Part shown: positions 41,510 through 52,200 of the stretch, piece by piece | Numbering within the stretch: position 1 is the stretch's first letter | Layout of the letters: every line of letters starts with the position of its first letter | NCBI GenBank assembly: GCA_006386115.1 | Contig: VFIW01000085.1 | Location: 143,078 to 207,077, forward strand | Reading direction: 5' to 3' | Origin: Globisporangium splendens | Lineage: Eukaryota > Oomycota > Peronosporomycetes > Pythiales > Pythiaceae | Length of the DNA: 64,000 bases | Position numbers and translations under genes: made by a program | Notes under the pieces: model-generated | Databases searched by the model: none | What the model was told of the DNA's origin: nothing | The model's input: only the letters and a program-made list of their open reading frames with translations

Positions 41510-42432
41510 ATGCGCGCGTCCACGAAAGCCATGCAAGCCGCCGTCGTCCGCAGCACCACGGCCAGCGGCTCCGTCGTCTACGAGTCCGAGCGCGCCGTGC
41601 ACGAGTACCTGCAGTTCCACTTTGGTACGTTTCTCTACAATGGACGAATCAATCTGCGTTCCCAAGAGCTACGTAAAAGTGTGTGCTAAATGCCACGTGG
41701 CGCCATCATTTGCTTCTTTATGCAGGTGATCCGTCTGAAGTCGTACCGTACAGCTTTGCGCCGAAGGATGCGCTCGCGTTTCTGCCGCTGACGGTGGAGG
41801 AGTGCGTCAAGCACGTGCCAGCGACGCACCGCCGCCGCGCACTCGACATCGGTTGCGCCGTCGGTCGCGCCACATTTGAGCTCAGCAAGCACTTTGACGA
41901 GGCCGTGGGCATCGACTTTTCGCACCACTTTGCCGACACGGCCAACAAGATGAAGGCGCAGGGTGAACTCGAGTACGAGGCGCACATCCAGGGCGAGATC
42001 CGCGAGCTCCGCAAAGCCAAGCTGCCTGAGGGCGTCAAGCCTGCGAACGTGAGCTTCCAGCAGGGCGACGCGTGCAATCTGTCGCCGTCGCTGGGCAAAT
42101 TCGACGTCGTGTTCGCGTCCAATCTGCTGTGTCGGCTGCCAGATCCGGAGAAGTTCCTGACCGAAGTGGGCGGCTTCGTGAACCAGGGCGGCGTGCTGGC
42201 GCTCATCAGTCCGTACTCGTGGCTCGAGGAGTACACGGCCAAGGACAAGTGGATCGGCGCTCGCATGGACGAAACCACGGGCAAACCCGTCGACAGCTTT
42301 AGCGTCATTGAGAAGCATCTGAGCAAGGACTTCACGCTCGTCAAACGCCAGGACTACCCGTTCATGATCCGCGAGCACGCGCGCAAGTACCAGTGGGGTG
42401 TCTCGGACGGCACCTTCTGGCAGCGCAAATAG
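41510..42432 (+). CDS. Stand-alone 4-mercaptohistidine N1-methyltransferase-like protein (OvoA C-terminal type)
   Basis: A SAM-dependent methyltransferase of 273 residues, two exons (41510-41624 and 41726-42432) joined in phase 1. It resembles the methyltransferase domain that forms the C-terminal end of OvoA, the ovothiol synthase: VYESERAVHEYLQFHFGD, SFAPKDALAFLPLTVEEC, then SAM motif I as RRRALDIGCAVGRATFELS, GIDFSHHFADTANKM, the acidic QQGDACNLSPSLGKFDVV, ASNLLCRLPDPEKFL, ISPYSWLEEYTAKDKWIG, and the end FMIREHARKYQWGVSDGTFW. In bacterial and many eukaryotic OvoA proteins this domain is fused to a DinB and FGE-type sulfoxide synthase; none is encoded nearby. It may therefore work in trans in ovothiol synthesis, or methylate another thiol/imidazole compound. 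Assignment rests on remembered family motifs. Confidence 0.8.
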
Positions 42433-42687
42433 AAAATGGCAAATTATTCAACAAGCGCATGAGGTGTTGAGGCTTTGTTTTTGAGTATTTTTTCCCCACA
42501 AAAATCAATAGCAACAAGAGAAAAAAAAAAAAGACTATCCACTATTGAAAGACTACTATGTTGATTTTGTTGACCTAACGCCTTGCCTCCAGGCCACACG
42601 TTTGCTCCATCGCATTGCGCATGCTGCCTACTATCTGAATATTGTTTTCTTATATCCTTGGGTCCCTGCCAGGCTTCTCTCAACAGT

Positions 42688-43725
42688 TTACGCATTGACG
42701 CCGAGCGCGACAGCACTCCGTCGCTTTTGCCCCGACGCGCGCGTTGCCGTCGCTGTTGTCGTTGCTGATGCTGTGGATGCGGCGTTGGCGCTTGTGGAGT
42801 GGCCAGACGCAGCGTAGGACTTGTCATTTTCTTCTATTGTACGGCGACGGTAGTGCTGTGGCTGCTGTTGCTGGTGGTGGTAGACTTGCTGCTGCTGCGG
42901 AGGGTAGTGATGCTGATACTGCGGCGCATACTGCGGCTGCGGCTCGCTCTGATACATATGCTGCTGCTGGTAGGGCTGTTGCTGCTGCTGGTAGCCGTAC
43001 TGCTGCTGCGGATGGTGGCTGTGGTTGCTGTAGTGGTGGTGGTGGCTGCTCCCCCGGTGGTGGTAGCTGTGGCGCGAGTTGTCGATCACTGGCGGCACGC
43101 GCTGATTGTAGTTGGTCACGTACATGAGCTGGCCCTCGTTCTCCGGGTCCTCGGCCACGAAGTGCTCCACGTCGTAGTACGGCGACGGCGACATGTACGG
43201 GTTGTGGCGGCCGCCGCTGCTCGTGCGGTTGTAGTGGCCCACGAGCTCGTTGTAGAACCGCGCGTACGTGTCCGTGCTCACGTGGAGACTGAAGTTGATC
43301 AGCAGCAGGTATTCGATCTCGAGCTCGTTCATCTCCTTGCACAGCACGCCGCCGACCTTGGCGTAGTACGCGTTGTTGAAGTAGTGGTCGTCAAAGAACT
43401 TGGCCGCGAGCACGACGCTCGTAATCACCACGCGGTGCACGTTCAGGTGCGTGAGCACAAAGCCCTGCATGCGCTGCAGCCGGTCAATGTACACGAGCGC
43501 GAGCACAAAACACTCGGGGCTGCACGATGCGTACTTGTGGATGCGCATGAGGTAGTCGCGGATCGAGATGCCGGGCGCGCGGAACGCTTCGAACTTGGAC
43601 GGCTGCTGCTGCTGCCCGTACGACATCGTCTCGTACCCGCTCTCGCGCACGATATCGTCCACGACGGCTGCCAGCGTATGCGCGATCATGCGCCCGCGCT
43701 CTTCATTCTCCTTCGTGTCGATCAT
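42688..43725 (-). CDS. PHO80/PCL-type (P/U-type) cyclin
   Basis: Single-exon cyclin of 345 residues. The cyclin box runs from about residue 50 to 170: IRDYLMRIHKYASCSPECFV, LALVYIDRLQRMQGFVLTHL, NVHRVVITSVVLAAKFFDD, YYAKVGGVLCKEMNELEIEY, LLINFSLHVSTDTYARF. This layout, with a single cyclin fold and the spacing of the (I/V)L-ALVYIDR helix, matches the PHO80/CYCP group, which partners Pho85/CDK5-like kinases in phosphate and nutrient signalling. The C-terminal half is low-complexity Gln/His/Tyr (YGYQQQQQPYQQQH) and Ala/Thr-rich at the end. ATG 43725 is the only upstream in-frame start. A truncated copy lies at 38253-38548. Confidence 0.88.
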   Translation of the reverse strand: MIDTKENEERGRMIAHTLAAVVDDIVRESGYETMSYGQQQQPSKFEAFRAPGISIRDYLMRIHKYASCSPECFVLALVYIDRLQRMQGFVLTHLNVHRVVITSVVLAAKFFDDHYFNNAYYAKVGGVLCKEMNELEIEYLLLINFSLHVSTDTYARFYNELVGHYNRTSSGGRHNPYMSPSPYYDVEHFVAEDPENEGQLMYVTNYNQRVPPVIDNSRHSYHHRGSSHHHHYSNHSHHPQQQYGYQQQQQPYQQQHMYQSEPQPQYAPQYQHHYPPQQQQVYHHQQQQPQHYRRRTIEENDKSYAASGHSTSANAASTASATTTATATRASGQKRRSAVALGVNA

Positions 43726-46052
43726 TATAATGTACGGTTCCTAGTCTGCTTGCACTCCGCCACAATGCGGATAACCTCACCGGCGCGCTCAAAATACTCG
43801 ACTTGGTAAGGAACTCACGTCGCGCTACTTTGAACACGGACGCGAGGATCACGCTGACAGGAAGCGCAACGTGTGATATAGCAGCTCGCTAGGAGTCAAA
43901 CAGGATGCTTCTCTTCAATCCTGCAGCGACAATAGCGGCAATAATCGGCAACTTGAGCAACCAATGCGGCGTCGACCTGGGCTCTTGGAACACGAGAATG
44001 CAGTCGGCACTTCCGTAGCTGCTGCTGAGCCACGCGATCGCTCTTCTCTCCTTCTCTTATTGCCGCACTGCTTTCGCCAGTGCGTGTCTGTGAAGAGAAG
44101 GGGGGTTCTCCCAATTGCACTCGGTTCAATTGGATGGATGGATGGGGGAAGAAGACGGACGCGTCACCTGCTGTGACAGCGCAGAGAAGGCAGCGGAGGG
44201 CGGCTGCGGACGTATGTGCACAGAGGGAGGGAGACTCGCAGTCCGTCCTTCTCACAGAGAGATGGAGATGCAGAGAAGGAAGCGCGTGGACGTGGCTGCG
44301 TGTGGAGCGGGCGGGGGCTTGAGCGTTTGGTGTCAATGTGGGCGTCTGGGATCGTTGGTATGGGAAGAATGCCCCACACTCACAAAAAAGACCCGCTGAG
44401 GATAAAAACAAGGGGGGAAAAAAGCTGAGAAAACCCTTCATAGCAGGTACGAGCAACAATAAACAGTAATATGCAGTAATTGAGAGTTTATGTGAACGAT
44501 TCTTATGATCTCAAATGAGTATTTACGCATTATAGAAATGGTTTATGCCACATATAGAGATTATTGAAGGCCATGCTTCTTTGTGGACTCAAAGAGAAGC
44601 CCACTACGCAAACGCTGCAAAGGCAACACAAGGTCCCCTATTCGCTCGTAGGTTTTAGCGTTCACCGGTGTGTGTTTTTATCCCATATCGTTTGTGCAGA
44701 GAAACAAACCCAGCACAATACATCCGGAAAAAACGGTCGGTTCGAGAAAAAAAGAAAAGCTGCAAACGAAAAGATCGGCATGAGGGCAGTGCTTCCTGGC
44801 CACTCAAATTCGCGGTCGGCACTCGAGAACGTATAGAGAAAAAGACACTGTTGGCCCCGTCACACAATTGGTTGACGCACACACACAAAAGTGGTATGAA
44901 CGAAAACGCGCAATTCTTTCTACATACACTGCGCGCAAATGGACACATGCACACTTCCAAAGTCTCCGAAATAGAGTGAATTTGATGGGAATGCTAAGAA
45001 TTACGTGCCGCCACCAACGTTTCTTTCTGTCTTTTTCAGCTTGCAGGAGAGACCTGCAGCGCACACTTCCTTGCACCCACCTTTTGATTACGCAATGCTT
45101 TGCTGCACTTCTCACACCTTTTTAAGCTCCGAAGGTCCGTTTTAGTCGTTAAAGCGAGTGGTGAGGATTGTTATAAATGGCCAATCGCAAAATCCCTAAC
45201 CACTTGCGATCGCTGTGATCGTTGTGAAGGGAGACCCGAAATGGGTCATAAACGGTACTGGGTCGCTTGGCGCAGCCAGTCATCCTGCCCACTGGGGATC
45301 CTTGCAATTGGCCACTTACTGTACTACTGTTGTTGAATGTTCGAGTGCGAACCGGAAGGAAAGAACATGCAAGAGCAAGCACGCCAGCTGCTCTTTCTCT
45401 TGAAGCACGAACCTCCCTTGCTTGCAATTGCTGTTTGCTGCTTGTGGAAATTGCTGCAAGCAAGCAACCCAAAAAGTGTAGGTATGTGTCACATCTGCAA
45501 GAATTTGTTGATGGCTGGTTGATTTGTCACTTGCATGCATTTGTCATTTGTCTGTCATAGTACATTTTTGCCTATCGTTTTAAGTTCATGTTGCTTGTCT
45601 GTTTGATGTTCTTCTGACGCACGCACCTGTGGCGATACCGTAGGCTGCGTTTGATTTCACTCTGCGAGTATGGATTGTCGAAACACGCACTGCTGCCATC
45701 CAATCAGCAGCGTACTGCAATAGGAGAGAAAACGTGTTCTCAAGAACCGGGATATTCGTTCGTTTGTCTATCCATTCCATCCTGTCCATCAATCGCAACA
45801 ACCAGCAACCCAAATTGTTGACAAGCAGTACCGTAGACTATAATATAATACCCCACTGCTCTTCGATTAGTACCCCCATTTGATACGCTGCGACCATTGC
45901 ACTTCGTTCAAGTACGTTTTCAGATGATGAAATGCCATATCGTACTTACTTGAACGCATACTGTCCGCCCTCAATGCAAAAAAGAGACAAGCAAAAGGTC
46001 AATGGCTGAGCGAAGAGCTCCAATTGCCATTTGGCTCATTCTTCAGACAGGA
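43726..46052. other. 2.3 kb spacer between the divergent cyclin and KRI1 genes
   Basis: No gene recognised; short frames on both strands are not coding-like. Near 45909-45958 an imperfect inverted repeat (cgttcaagtacg ... cgtacttacttgaacg) differs by a 4-base insertion. No known repeat family identified. Confidence 0.4.
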
Positions 46053-48254
46053 ATGGCGGGCAAGAAGAAGCGCAGCAAGAAGAGCGGCGGCGGCGTCAAC
46101 GTGGCGCCCGTTGCGAAAGAAGAGCACGACGCCGCCGACGAGCTCTTCGCTCCCAAGGGCAGCAAGCAGACAGTGAAAGCGGAGCAGCAAGAGAAGGAGC
46201 AAGAGGAAGAGCCCGTGGAGCTCAAGGTGAACGAGAAGTTCGCCAAGACGTTCCTGGAGCAGAAGCGCAAGGAGGAGCTGCAGCGGCTCGAGAAGAAGCG
46301 CGAGCTCTATGGCGACGACGACGACGAATCCGACTCCGAGTCGGAGACCGAGGACGAAGACGGCGAGCAGCTGACGCGCGCGCTGGACGCGGACATCCGC
46401 AAGACGCTCAAGCTGATCCGCAAGAAAGACCCGGCGATTTACGACAAGTCCATTGCGTTTTTCAAGAAGGACGATGATGACGGTGATAACAGCGACGGTA
46501 GCGATGGTGAGGACGGTAGTAAGAAGAAAAACAAGAAGAAAAAAAAGAAGAGCGAGTCGGCGCCGCTGTACTACAAGGACCTCGTGCGGCAACAAGTGAT
46601 CGCGGGTGACGTCGACAGCAGCGACGATGAGCGCGACAACGGCCGCGTGATGACCTACGGGGAAGAGCAGGCGAAGCTTAAGCAGGAATTCCTCTCGACG
46701 CTCAAGCAGGCGACTGCGTCTGATGACGACGAGAACGACAAGGACGACGACGAGGAAGATCTCGATGGTGGACTCTTTACGATCCGCAAGAAGACCGACG
46801 ACGAAAAGAAACAGGAGGACGAAGAGTACGCGTCGTTCACGAACAAGTACGGGACGAAGCTGAAGGAGAACGAGATGAACCCTGAGGCTTTTCTGGAGCA
46901 CTACCTGAGCAGTGAAGGCTGGAAGGACAAGTCCGATGTGATCCCGCACTACGACGAGATCGTGAATGACGACGAAGACGCGGAAGAACTAGAGAAAGCC
47001 GAAGAGTTTGAGCACAACTACAACTTCCGATTTGAGGAAGAAGGCAGCGGCATGATCCAGACCCACGCGCGTCACATTGAAGACAGTATGCGTCGCGAAG
47101 ACGATTCGCGCAAGCGCAAGCGTACCGAGCGCAAGGAGCGCAAGGCGCTCGAGCGTCTGAAAAAGGAGGAAGAGCTGCGCCGTCTGAAGAACCTGAAGCA
47201 GGCCGAGATCCAAAGCAAGTTGGAGAAGGTCGCCAAGCTCATGGGCCGCGACGACGCGAAGCTGTTGGCCAGTGACCTCGAAGGCGAATTCGACCCCGAA
47301 GAGTACGACAAGCGCATGCAGCAGGTGTTTGATGAAGAGTACTACAACGAAGACGACGACGGTATGGAGAAGCCGACGTGGGACGAAGAGGAAGACAAGG
47401 AGCTCTTTGCCGGTCTGCCAGTGGATCCTGAGGACGAAGAAGAGCAGGAAGATGATGAGGAAGAGCAGGAACAAGCGTCCAACATTATTGAGGCTGACGA
47501 CGACGAGGAGGCTGAAGAGGACGATGACGAAGCGATAGAAGGCGATGATGCCGAGGAAGACGAGGACGCTGAAGTGACCCACAAGAACATGAGCAAGCAG
47601 GAACTGAAGCGCGCGTCGCAGAAATACCTGAACGAGCTCTACAGTCTCGACTACGAGGACCTGATCGGCGATCTCAAGTGCCGCTTCAAGTACCGTCAGG
47701 TCAAGACCAACGACTTTGGGCTCACGGTCGATGAGATCATGACCGCGGACGACAAGGAGCTGAAGGCGCTGGTGTCGCTCAAGAAGCTGGCGCCGTACCT
47801 CGAGGAGGAGTACAAGGTCGACCGCAAGCGCGTCAAGCAGTTCAAGAAATCACTCGAGGAAGCCAAGCGCGAGCGCATGGAGAAGCGCAAGAAGAAGACC
47901 GAGGACAGCAACGAGGGTGCTGAAGAACCTATTGAGGCTGCTGCTGAAGCTGGTGTGGCCAAGTCGGCAGGCAAGAAGCGAAAGCGCATCAAGAAGTCCA
48001 AGGCTTCTGCTTCGGCGGAGACTGAGACGAAGAATGAAGACGAGGAGGACGCACCAGTCTCTAAAAAGCCAAAGAGTGAGAACGAGAGCGAGGACAAGAA
48101 GGCAACAAAGGAGAAAAGCAGCAATGACTTGAAGAAGAAGCAGCGCCGCAGCAAGAAGAAGGGCGACAGCGACGCCGCGAACGCGTACAAAGCCACGGGG
48201 CTGTCCTCGTCGCGTCTGGAATCGTACAAACTGATGAAACCGAGCAAGAAGTAA
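46053..48254 (+). CDS. KRI1: KRI1 homologue, 40S ribosome biogenesis factor
   Basis: A nucleolar protein that works with KRR1 in small-subunit rRNA processing. About 733 residues, single exon. The start MAGKKKRSKKSGGG (46053) is preferred over an in-frame ATG at 46002, whose extra residues are not conserved-looking. Hallmarks: VNEKFAKTFLEQKRKEELQRL at the N terminus, long Asp/Glu-rich tracts, YYKDLVRQQV, LKENEMNPEAFLEHYLSSEGW, RDDAKLLASDLEGEFDPEEY, and the C-terminal KRI1 domain with NELYSLDYEDLIGDLKCRFKYRQV. The tail is Lys-rich. Extreme charge bias leaves long false frames on the opposite strand. Confidence 0.92.
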   Translation: MAGKKKRSKKSGGGVNVAPVAKEEHDAADELFAPKGSKQTVKAEQQEKEQEEEPVELKVNEKFAKTFLEQKRKEELQRLEKKRELYGDDDDESDSESETEDEDGEQLTRALDADIRKTLKLIRKKDPAIYDKSIAFFKKDDDDGDNSDGSDGEDGSKKKNKKKKKKSESAPLYYKDLVRQQVIAGDVDSSDDERDNGRVMTYGEEQAKLKQEFLSTLKQATASDDDENDKDDDEEDLDGGLFTIRKKTDDEKKQEDEEYASFTNKYGTKLKENEMNPEAFLEHYLSSEGWKDKSDVIPHYDEIVNDDEDAEELEKAEEFEHNYNFRFEEEGSGMIQTHARHIEDSMRREDDSRKRKRTERKERKALERLKKEEELRRLKNLKQAEIQSKLEKVAKLMGRDDAKLLASDLEGEFDPEEYDKRMQQVFDEEYYNEDDDGMEKPTWDEEEDKELFAGLPVDPEDEEEQEDDEEEQEQASNIIEADDDEEAEEDDDEAIEGDDAEEDEDAEVTHKNMSKQELKRASQKYLNELYSLDYEDLIGDLKCRFKYRQVKTNDFGLTVDEIMTADDKELKALVSLKKLAPYLEEEYKVDRKRVKQFKKSLEEAKRERMEKRKKKTEDSNEGAEEPIEAAAEAGVAKSAGKKRKRIKKSKASASAETETKNEDEEDAPVSKKPKSENESEDKKATKEKSSNDLKKKQRRSKKKGDSDAANAYKATGLSSSRLESYKLMKPSKK

Positions 48255-48379
48255 GTAGGCGAGACAGCATAATGTCACTAGCACAAAATAGAACACACTT
48301 TTATATCGAGAATGCAGCTACGAACTCATCCATTTCCATTTGCGTTTGAGTTTGCGCTTTGTTTCCTGATAAATAGTCT

Positions 48380-48854
48380 TTAGGACGACATGTTGAACTC
48401 CTTCGTGTCGAGCACTTTGCGACCGCACATGGCGCAAATTCCTGCATCATCCCCATACAAAAGCGCACAGCGACCATCAGTCCATTGTCTTGCACTCCAT
48501 GCAGTTGATGCACACGTGTACACATGCACATACCTTTCTTGTATGCGCACTGGTTGCAGTAGTGGCAGTGCTGCCCCGCCTTGCATTTACAGATGCGGCA
48601 TTTCCTCTCCATGGGCGTGAATCTACGGCGAATAGCACCAAATGCACTCATCTCCTTTTGAAAAATGCCCTTCCTTCCTGTCCCTCGCAGAAACAATTTG
48701 CGGCGACGTACCGCTCCGCGCGCTTCTTGAGCAGGCGGTTGCCGCCGATCTTGCGGCCGCCGTCCTTGCCGCCCGTCGTATTGCGCGCGCCGTCGGTCCA
48801 CTTGTCGGGCACCACGAGCTTCGAGAGCTTCTCCTCGCATTTGTCGCACACCAT
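48380..48854 (-). CDS. CRIPT: CRIPT homologue (cysteine-rich PDZ-binding protein)
   Basis: A small zinc-binding protein of about 100 residues, conserved across eukaryotes; it is linked to the minor-class spliceosome and, in animals, to the PSD95 scaffold. Three exons: MVCDKCEEKLSKLVVPDKW..., GRKIGGNRLLKKRAE | RFTPMERKCRICKCKAGQHC, HYCNQCAYKK | GICAMCGRKVLDTKEFNMSS. The CxxC pairs (MVCDKC, CRICKC, HYCNQC, CAMCG) match the family, and the phases close across both introns (about 48715-48623 and 48546-48445, approximate). Ends at TAA 48380-48382. Confidence 0.92.
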
Positions 48855-49280
48855 GCTTGCTTGAGCTTTTGTGCAGAAGATTGTGCAAAGTCAACCACTG
48901 AAATTTCACTAAGTTGACAAATACACGTTTGTTGAAAATGTTTCTTGCTGTCAAGTTAGTTGCATGAAAAAGCAACGAAGTCGACAGCAAGGAAAGTCAT
49001 TTGCAGGATACATGTTACAATCGAAGGTGTCAGTTCTGACAAACAACAACAATTCAAACGCTAAGTCAACCTTGGTTTGAGAGAGTAGGATGCATGATAC
49101 AAGATAAAGCAACAAATAAACTTCAGGTGCTTTCGAATAAGTTAGGTCTCCACATCACAACTAAATCGCACAAAACTTCGCCTTCCTTCTCTCCATGAAG
49201 GCTGCCCACACGGAAGGCTCGCGCCTATTCGCTATCTCTCGTCGTCCCCCCTATTTCGCTCTAGCGTGTGACTTTGGTCA
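48855..49280. other. Spacer CRIPT / CLASP
   Basis: AT-rich, about 425 bp. Contains the CRIPT promoter and CLASP terminator region. Nothing else seen. Confidence 0.4.
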
Positions 49281-52200
49281 TCAGGAAGCAGCTGTTTGAC
49301 GGCGTTCGAGCTTTGCACGTTCGATGAAGATCTGCACCAGTTTCTTCTTCGTGGCGTCCACAATGTTCGAGAGGTACCCCCACATGAGCTCACCGTCTTC
49401 CAGAATCGCAAAATGGAACGCGACCAACGCATCCACGCTGCATTTGCGCACATCGGAGCTGGGATGAGTCAGGTGCTGCGCAACAGGAACTAGGAGCTTC
49501 GCCATCCAGAGCTCTTCGCGAAGGAACCCTCTCGTTGGAGACACGTTCTTCTCACAAACCTCGAGGCCAGTCTTGATCAACCGGAGCACGACTTGAAGCA
49601 AAGGCGGCTCGGCGCTCGAGAGGTATGGCGCGAGCATGTCCAGAAGCTGCTCTGGTTGTTTCGTTGTACTCACAAGAGTAGACAGGATGTTCTCCGCGAG
49701 ATGGCTTGCCTATGGATCAAAACATACAATGTCAAATATAACGAATCAAGCTCTTCCAATGACACTTTGCATTTATGTCACTACTCACCACGTTGGCTTT
49801 GTCGCCCAGGCATTCCAGTAGCCGCACCAAAATCGGGTGCGCATACCCATGCGTGCGGCCCGAATGCATTTCCACGAGTCCCTGCAGCACCTTCAGCGCG
49901 CTCACATCCTTTTCAGCACCTGCATCCAGCAAGAGGAACAGCAGACGCCCGAAGTGCTTATCCCAAAACTCATGCGAGCCAGACTTCACATATCCAAGAA
50001 TCTACACAGTAACACGAGATAGCCACACGACGAACTAATAATCAGCCATCCAACAGAGAAAAGCGTATCAGAGCATAAACAACATACCTTGTGGAAAGCT
50101 GTCCGACGCTCGCGCTCCGTCGCATTGTTCTGTGCAACGACGTCGATTAAGTCTTCAAATGGGATCGCTTGCTTTGGTGCATTGCTGCTGCTGCTGGAAC
50201 TAGGATAAACTGGAGTGTCGAACATGCTGCTGCTGGCGCTTGAAAAGAGGTCAGCACTGGTTGCCTTATTAAAGTCGAGTACCGGGGCTACGGCTTTGTT
50301 GTCTCCTTTCACAATGTCGTTAGCACTCTTACGCTTCTGAATCGTGCGCTGGGGGCTTGCCGAGTTCGCATTCGGCGACTCCGAACGCTTTCGATTGGAG
50401 CGCTCGAGGAACACAGGTTCTGGTGCCTGGTTGCCAACGTTTTGCTGCTGTTGCTCACGACTGCTCCCACGCGACGAACCTGACGACGACAATGCACCGG
50501 TAGATATTGACGCAATCCCACTCGGAGCAGGATTTAAGCTGAATACAATGCCTCTGGACTTGAGCAGTTTTGTCAGACTCGTTCGCTTGGTCGGAGCCAG
50601 CAACGGTAAAGCGGCTTCCATTTCCGCCGCGTAGAGCTTTGCAGACACTTGAACGAGCTCTCCGACCGCAGCCGTCACCGAAACCGGCATCTCGCCTTCC
50701 AAAAGCTGTGCCATCTTACTGAGAAACGATCGCATGTGGTTGTTGTTGTTGTTGCTTTGTCGCATGTACGCATCTGCACCTGGAAGCAGCTCGCGAAGGT
50801 AATGGCACACAGCCGCTTTCACTTTCATGTTGCCTCCATCAATGAGTAGCGGGAGGACACTCGTCGTCAGGACTGACGCGTCCATGGTCTTGAGAAGGTA
50901 GTCGAGGTTTTCTTTCGCGATCGCGCGAATGGATTCCTTCGTGTCGACCTGTTTCTGGAACAATTTGGGAAGAATCGCCTTCAGATGCGGCTGGAGCTGC
51001 TGGGGAATGGCCAATTGAAGCAACGACAGAAAGTTCTTGTGCACAGCTTGAGCCACGCGATAGTGAGCATCTCCCATGTGCTTTATGAATGCAACCAAAA
51101 CCCGGTCATCCACTCTTGTTGCATCGTTCGGTTGCTGACTCTGTTTCTTTTGCACAAGCACTCGCCCAATGTACTCCACTGCATCCATGCGGATCGACCA
51201 TGAGTTGCTTTCCAAACTCGAGATGGCGTCCTCGAGTTTATCGTTCGTCGGAAGCATCGGCACCTGCTTCACAGTTTGCTTTGCTGACGGAGGTTCGCTG
51301 GCTGGCTTGGCTTGCAGACTTGCTGCAACAGAAGGTTCTAATCTCTTTTCCATGTTAGATGCGAGCGAAGAAGACGCCTGAGACACCACTGGCTTCGCTT
51401 TTTCGCTCGGTCCGCTTTCTTGCTGGTCCAGTACACTAGACTGACTGGACACACTCACATCTGCGGAAGCAATCTGCACTCGTTTCGGCTTTCCCGAGAG
51501 TGGACTGGTTTGAAAGCCACCTGGCCGTGTTGAGAACAAATTATCTGCTGCAGTCTTCGGTGGCAACGTCACCTCCGAAGAGCTTAGAACACGAAGAGGT
51601 CGAACTGGTGTGTGCTGCTTCTTCCAGTCATTTCCTGCTTCTTCATTGGACGAACTTGCTTTCTGACGCGAATCAAAACCAACACGCAGTGCACCTTGCG
51701 AGAGAACCCTGGAAGGAAAGCGGCCGCTTTCACTGCCGTCGCCATAACTATCTGAGGCCAAAAACGAACCAGAGCTTGCTCCGAGAACTCGTCGCGGGCC
51801 ACTAACAGATGAAGTTGACGATGCTTTCGAGCCACTGGACCCATCCATCGACGTAGAATGCTGCAACACTCTTTGTACAGACGTCATCGCTGGAGTGGTT
51901 GAAGTTGACGCCTGAGCAGAGTCACGCGTTGGAGGTTTGCTGCTAAGTTTTAGCTTACGGGAAACAGACGATCGATCGGATTCGTTGGCCTTCAGTCGCT
52001 CATTTTCACTTGTTCGAGCAGCATCGTCGCGCAAATTCTTCTGAGTCGATGCATCTAGACGATTGAACAGGTTATCGGCTTCGGCCTATTGCGTGACAAG
52101 CGAAAAGGACCATACAGGGTAGCCGGGTGAGCACAAAAGTCACATTACCACCTAGGTAGGGTCCTGTTCAATTTACACACACGTACCTTGAAGACGCGAT

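Noticed and set aside
42799..43809. 336-codon Val/Leu-rich ORF antisense to the cyclin
   Set aside because: Same codon-complement effect over a strongly supported cyclin box and poly-Gln tail.
45999..46949. 316-codon Leu/Val-rich ORF antisense to KRI1
   Set aside because: Complement of Asp/Glu/Lys codon runs; looks membrane-like only because of codon complementarity.
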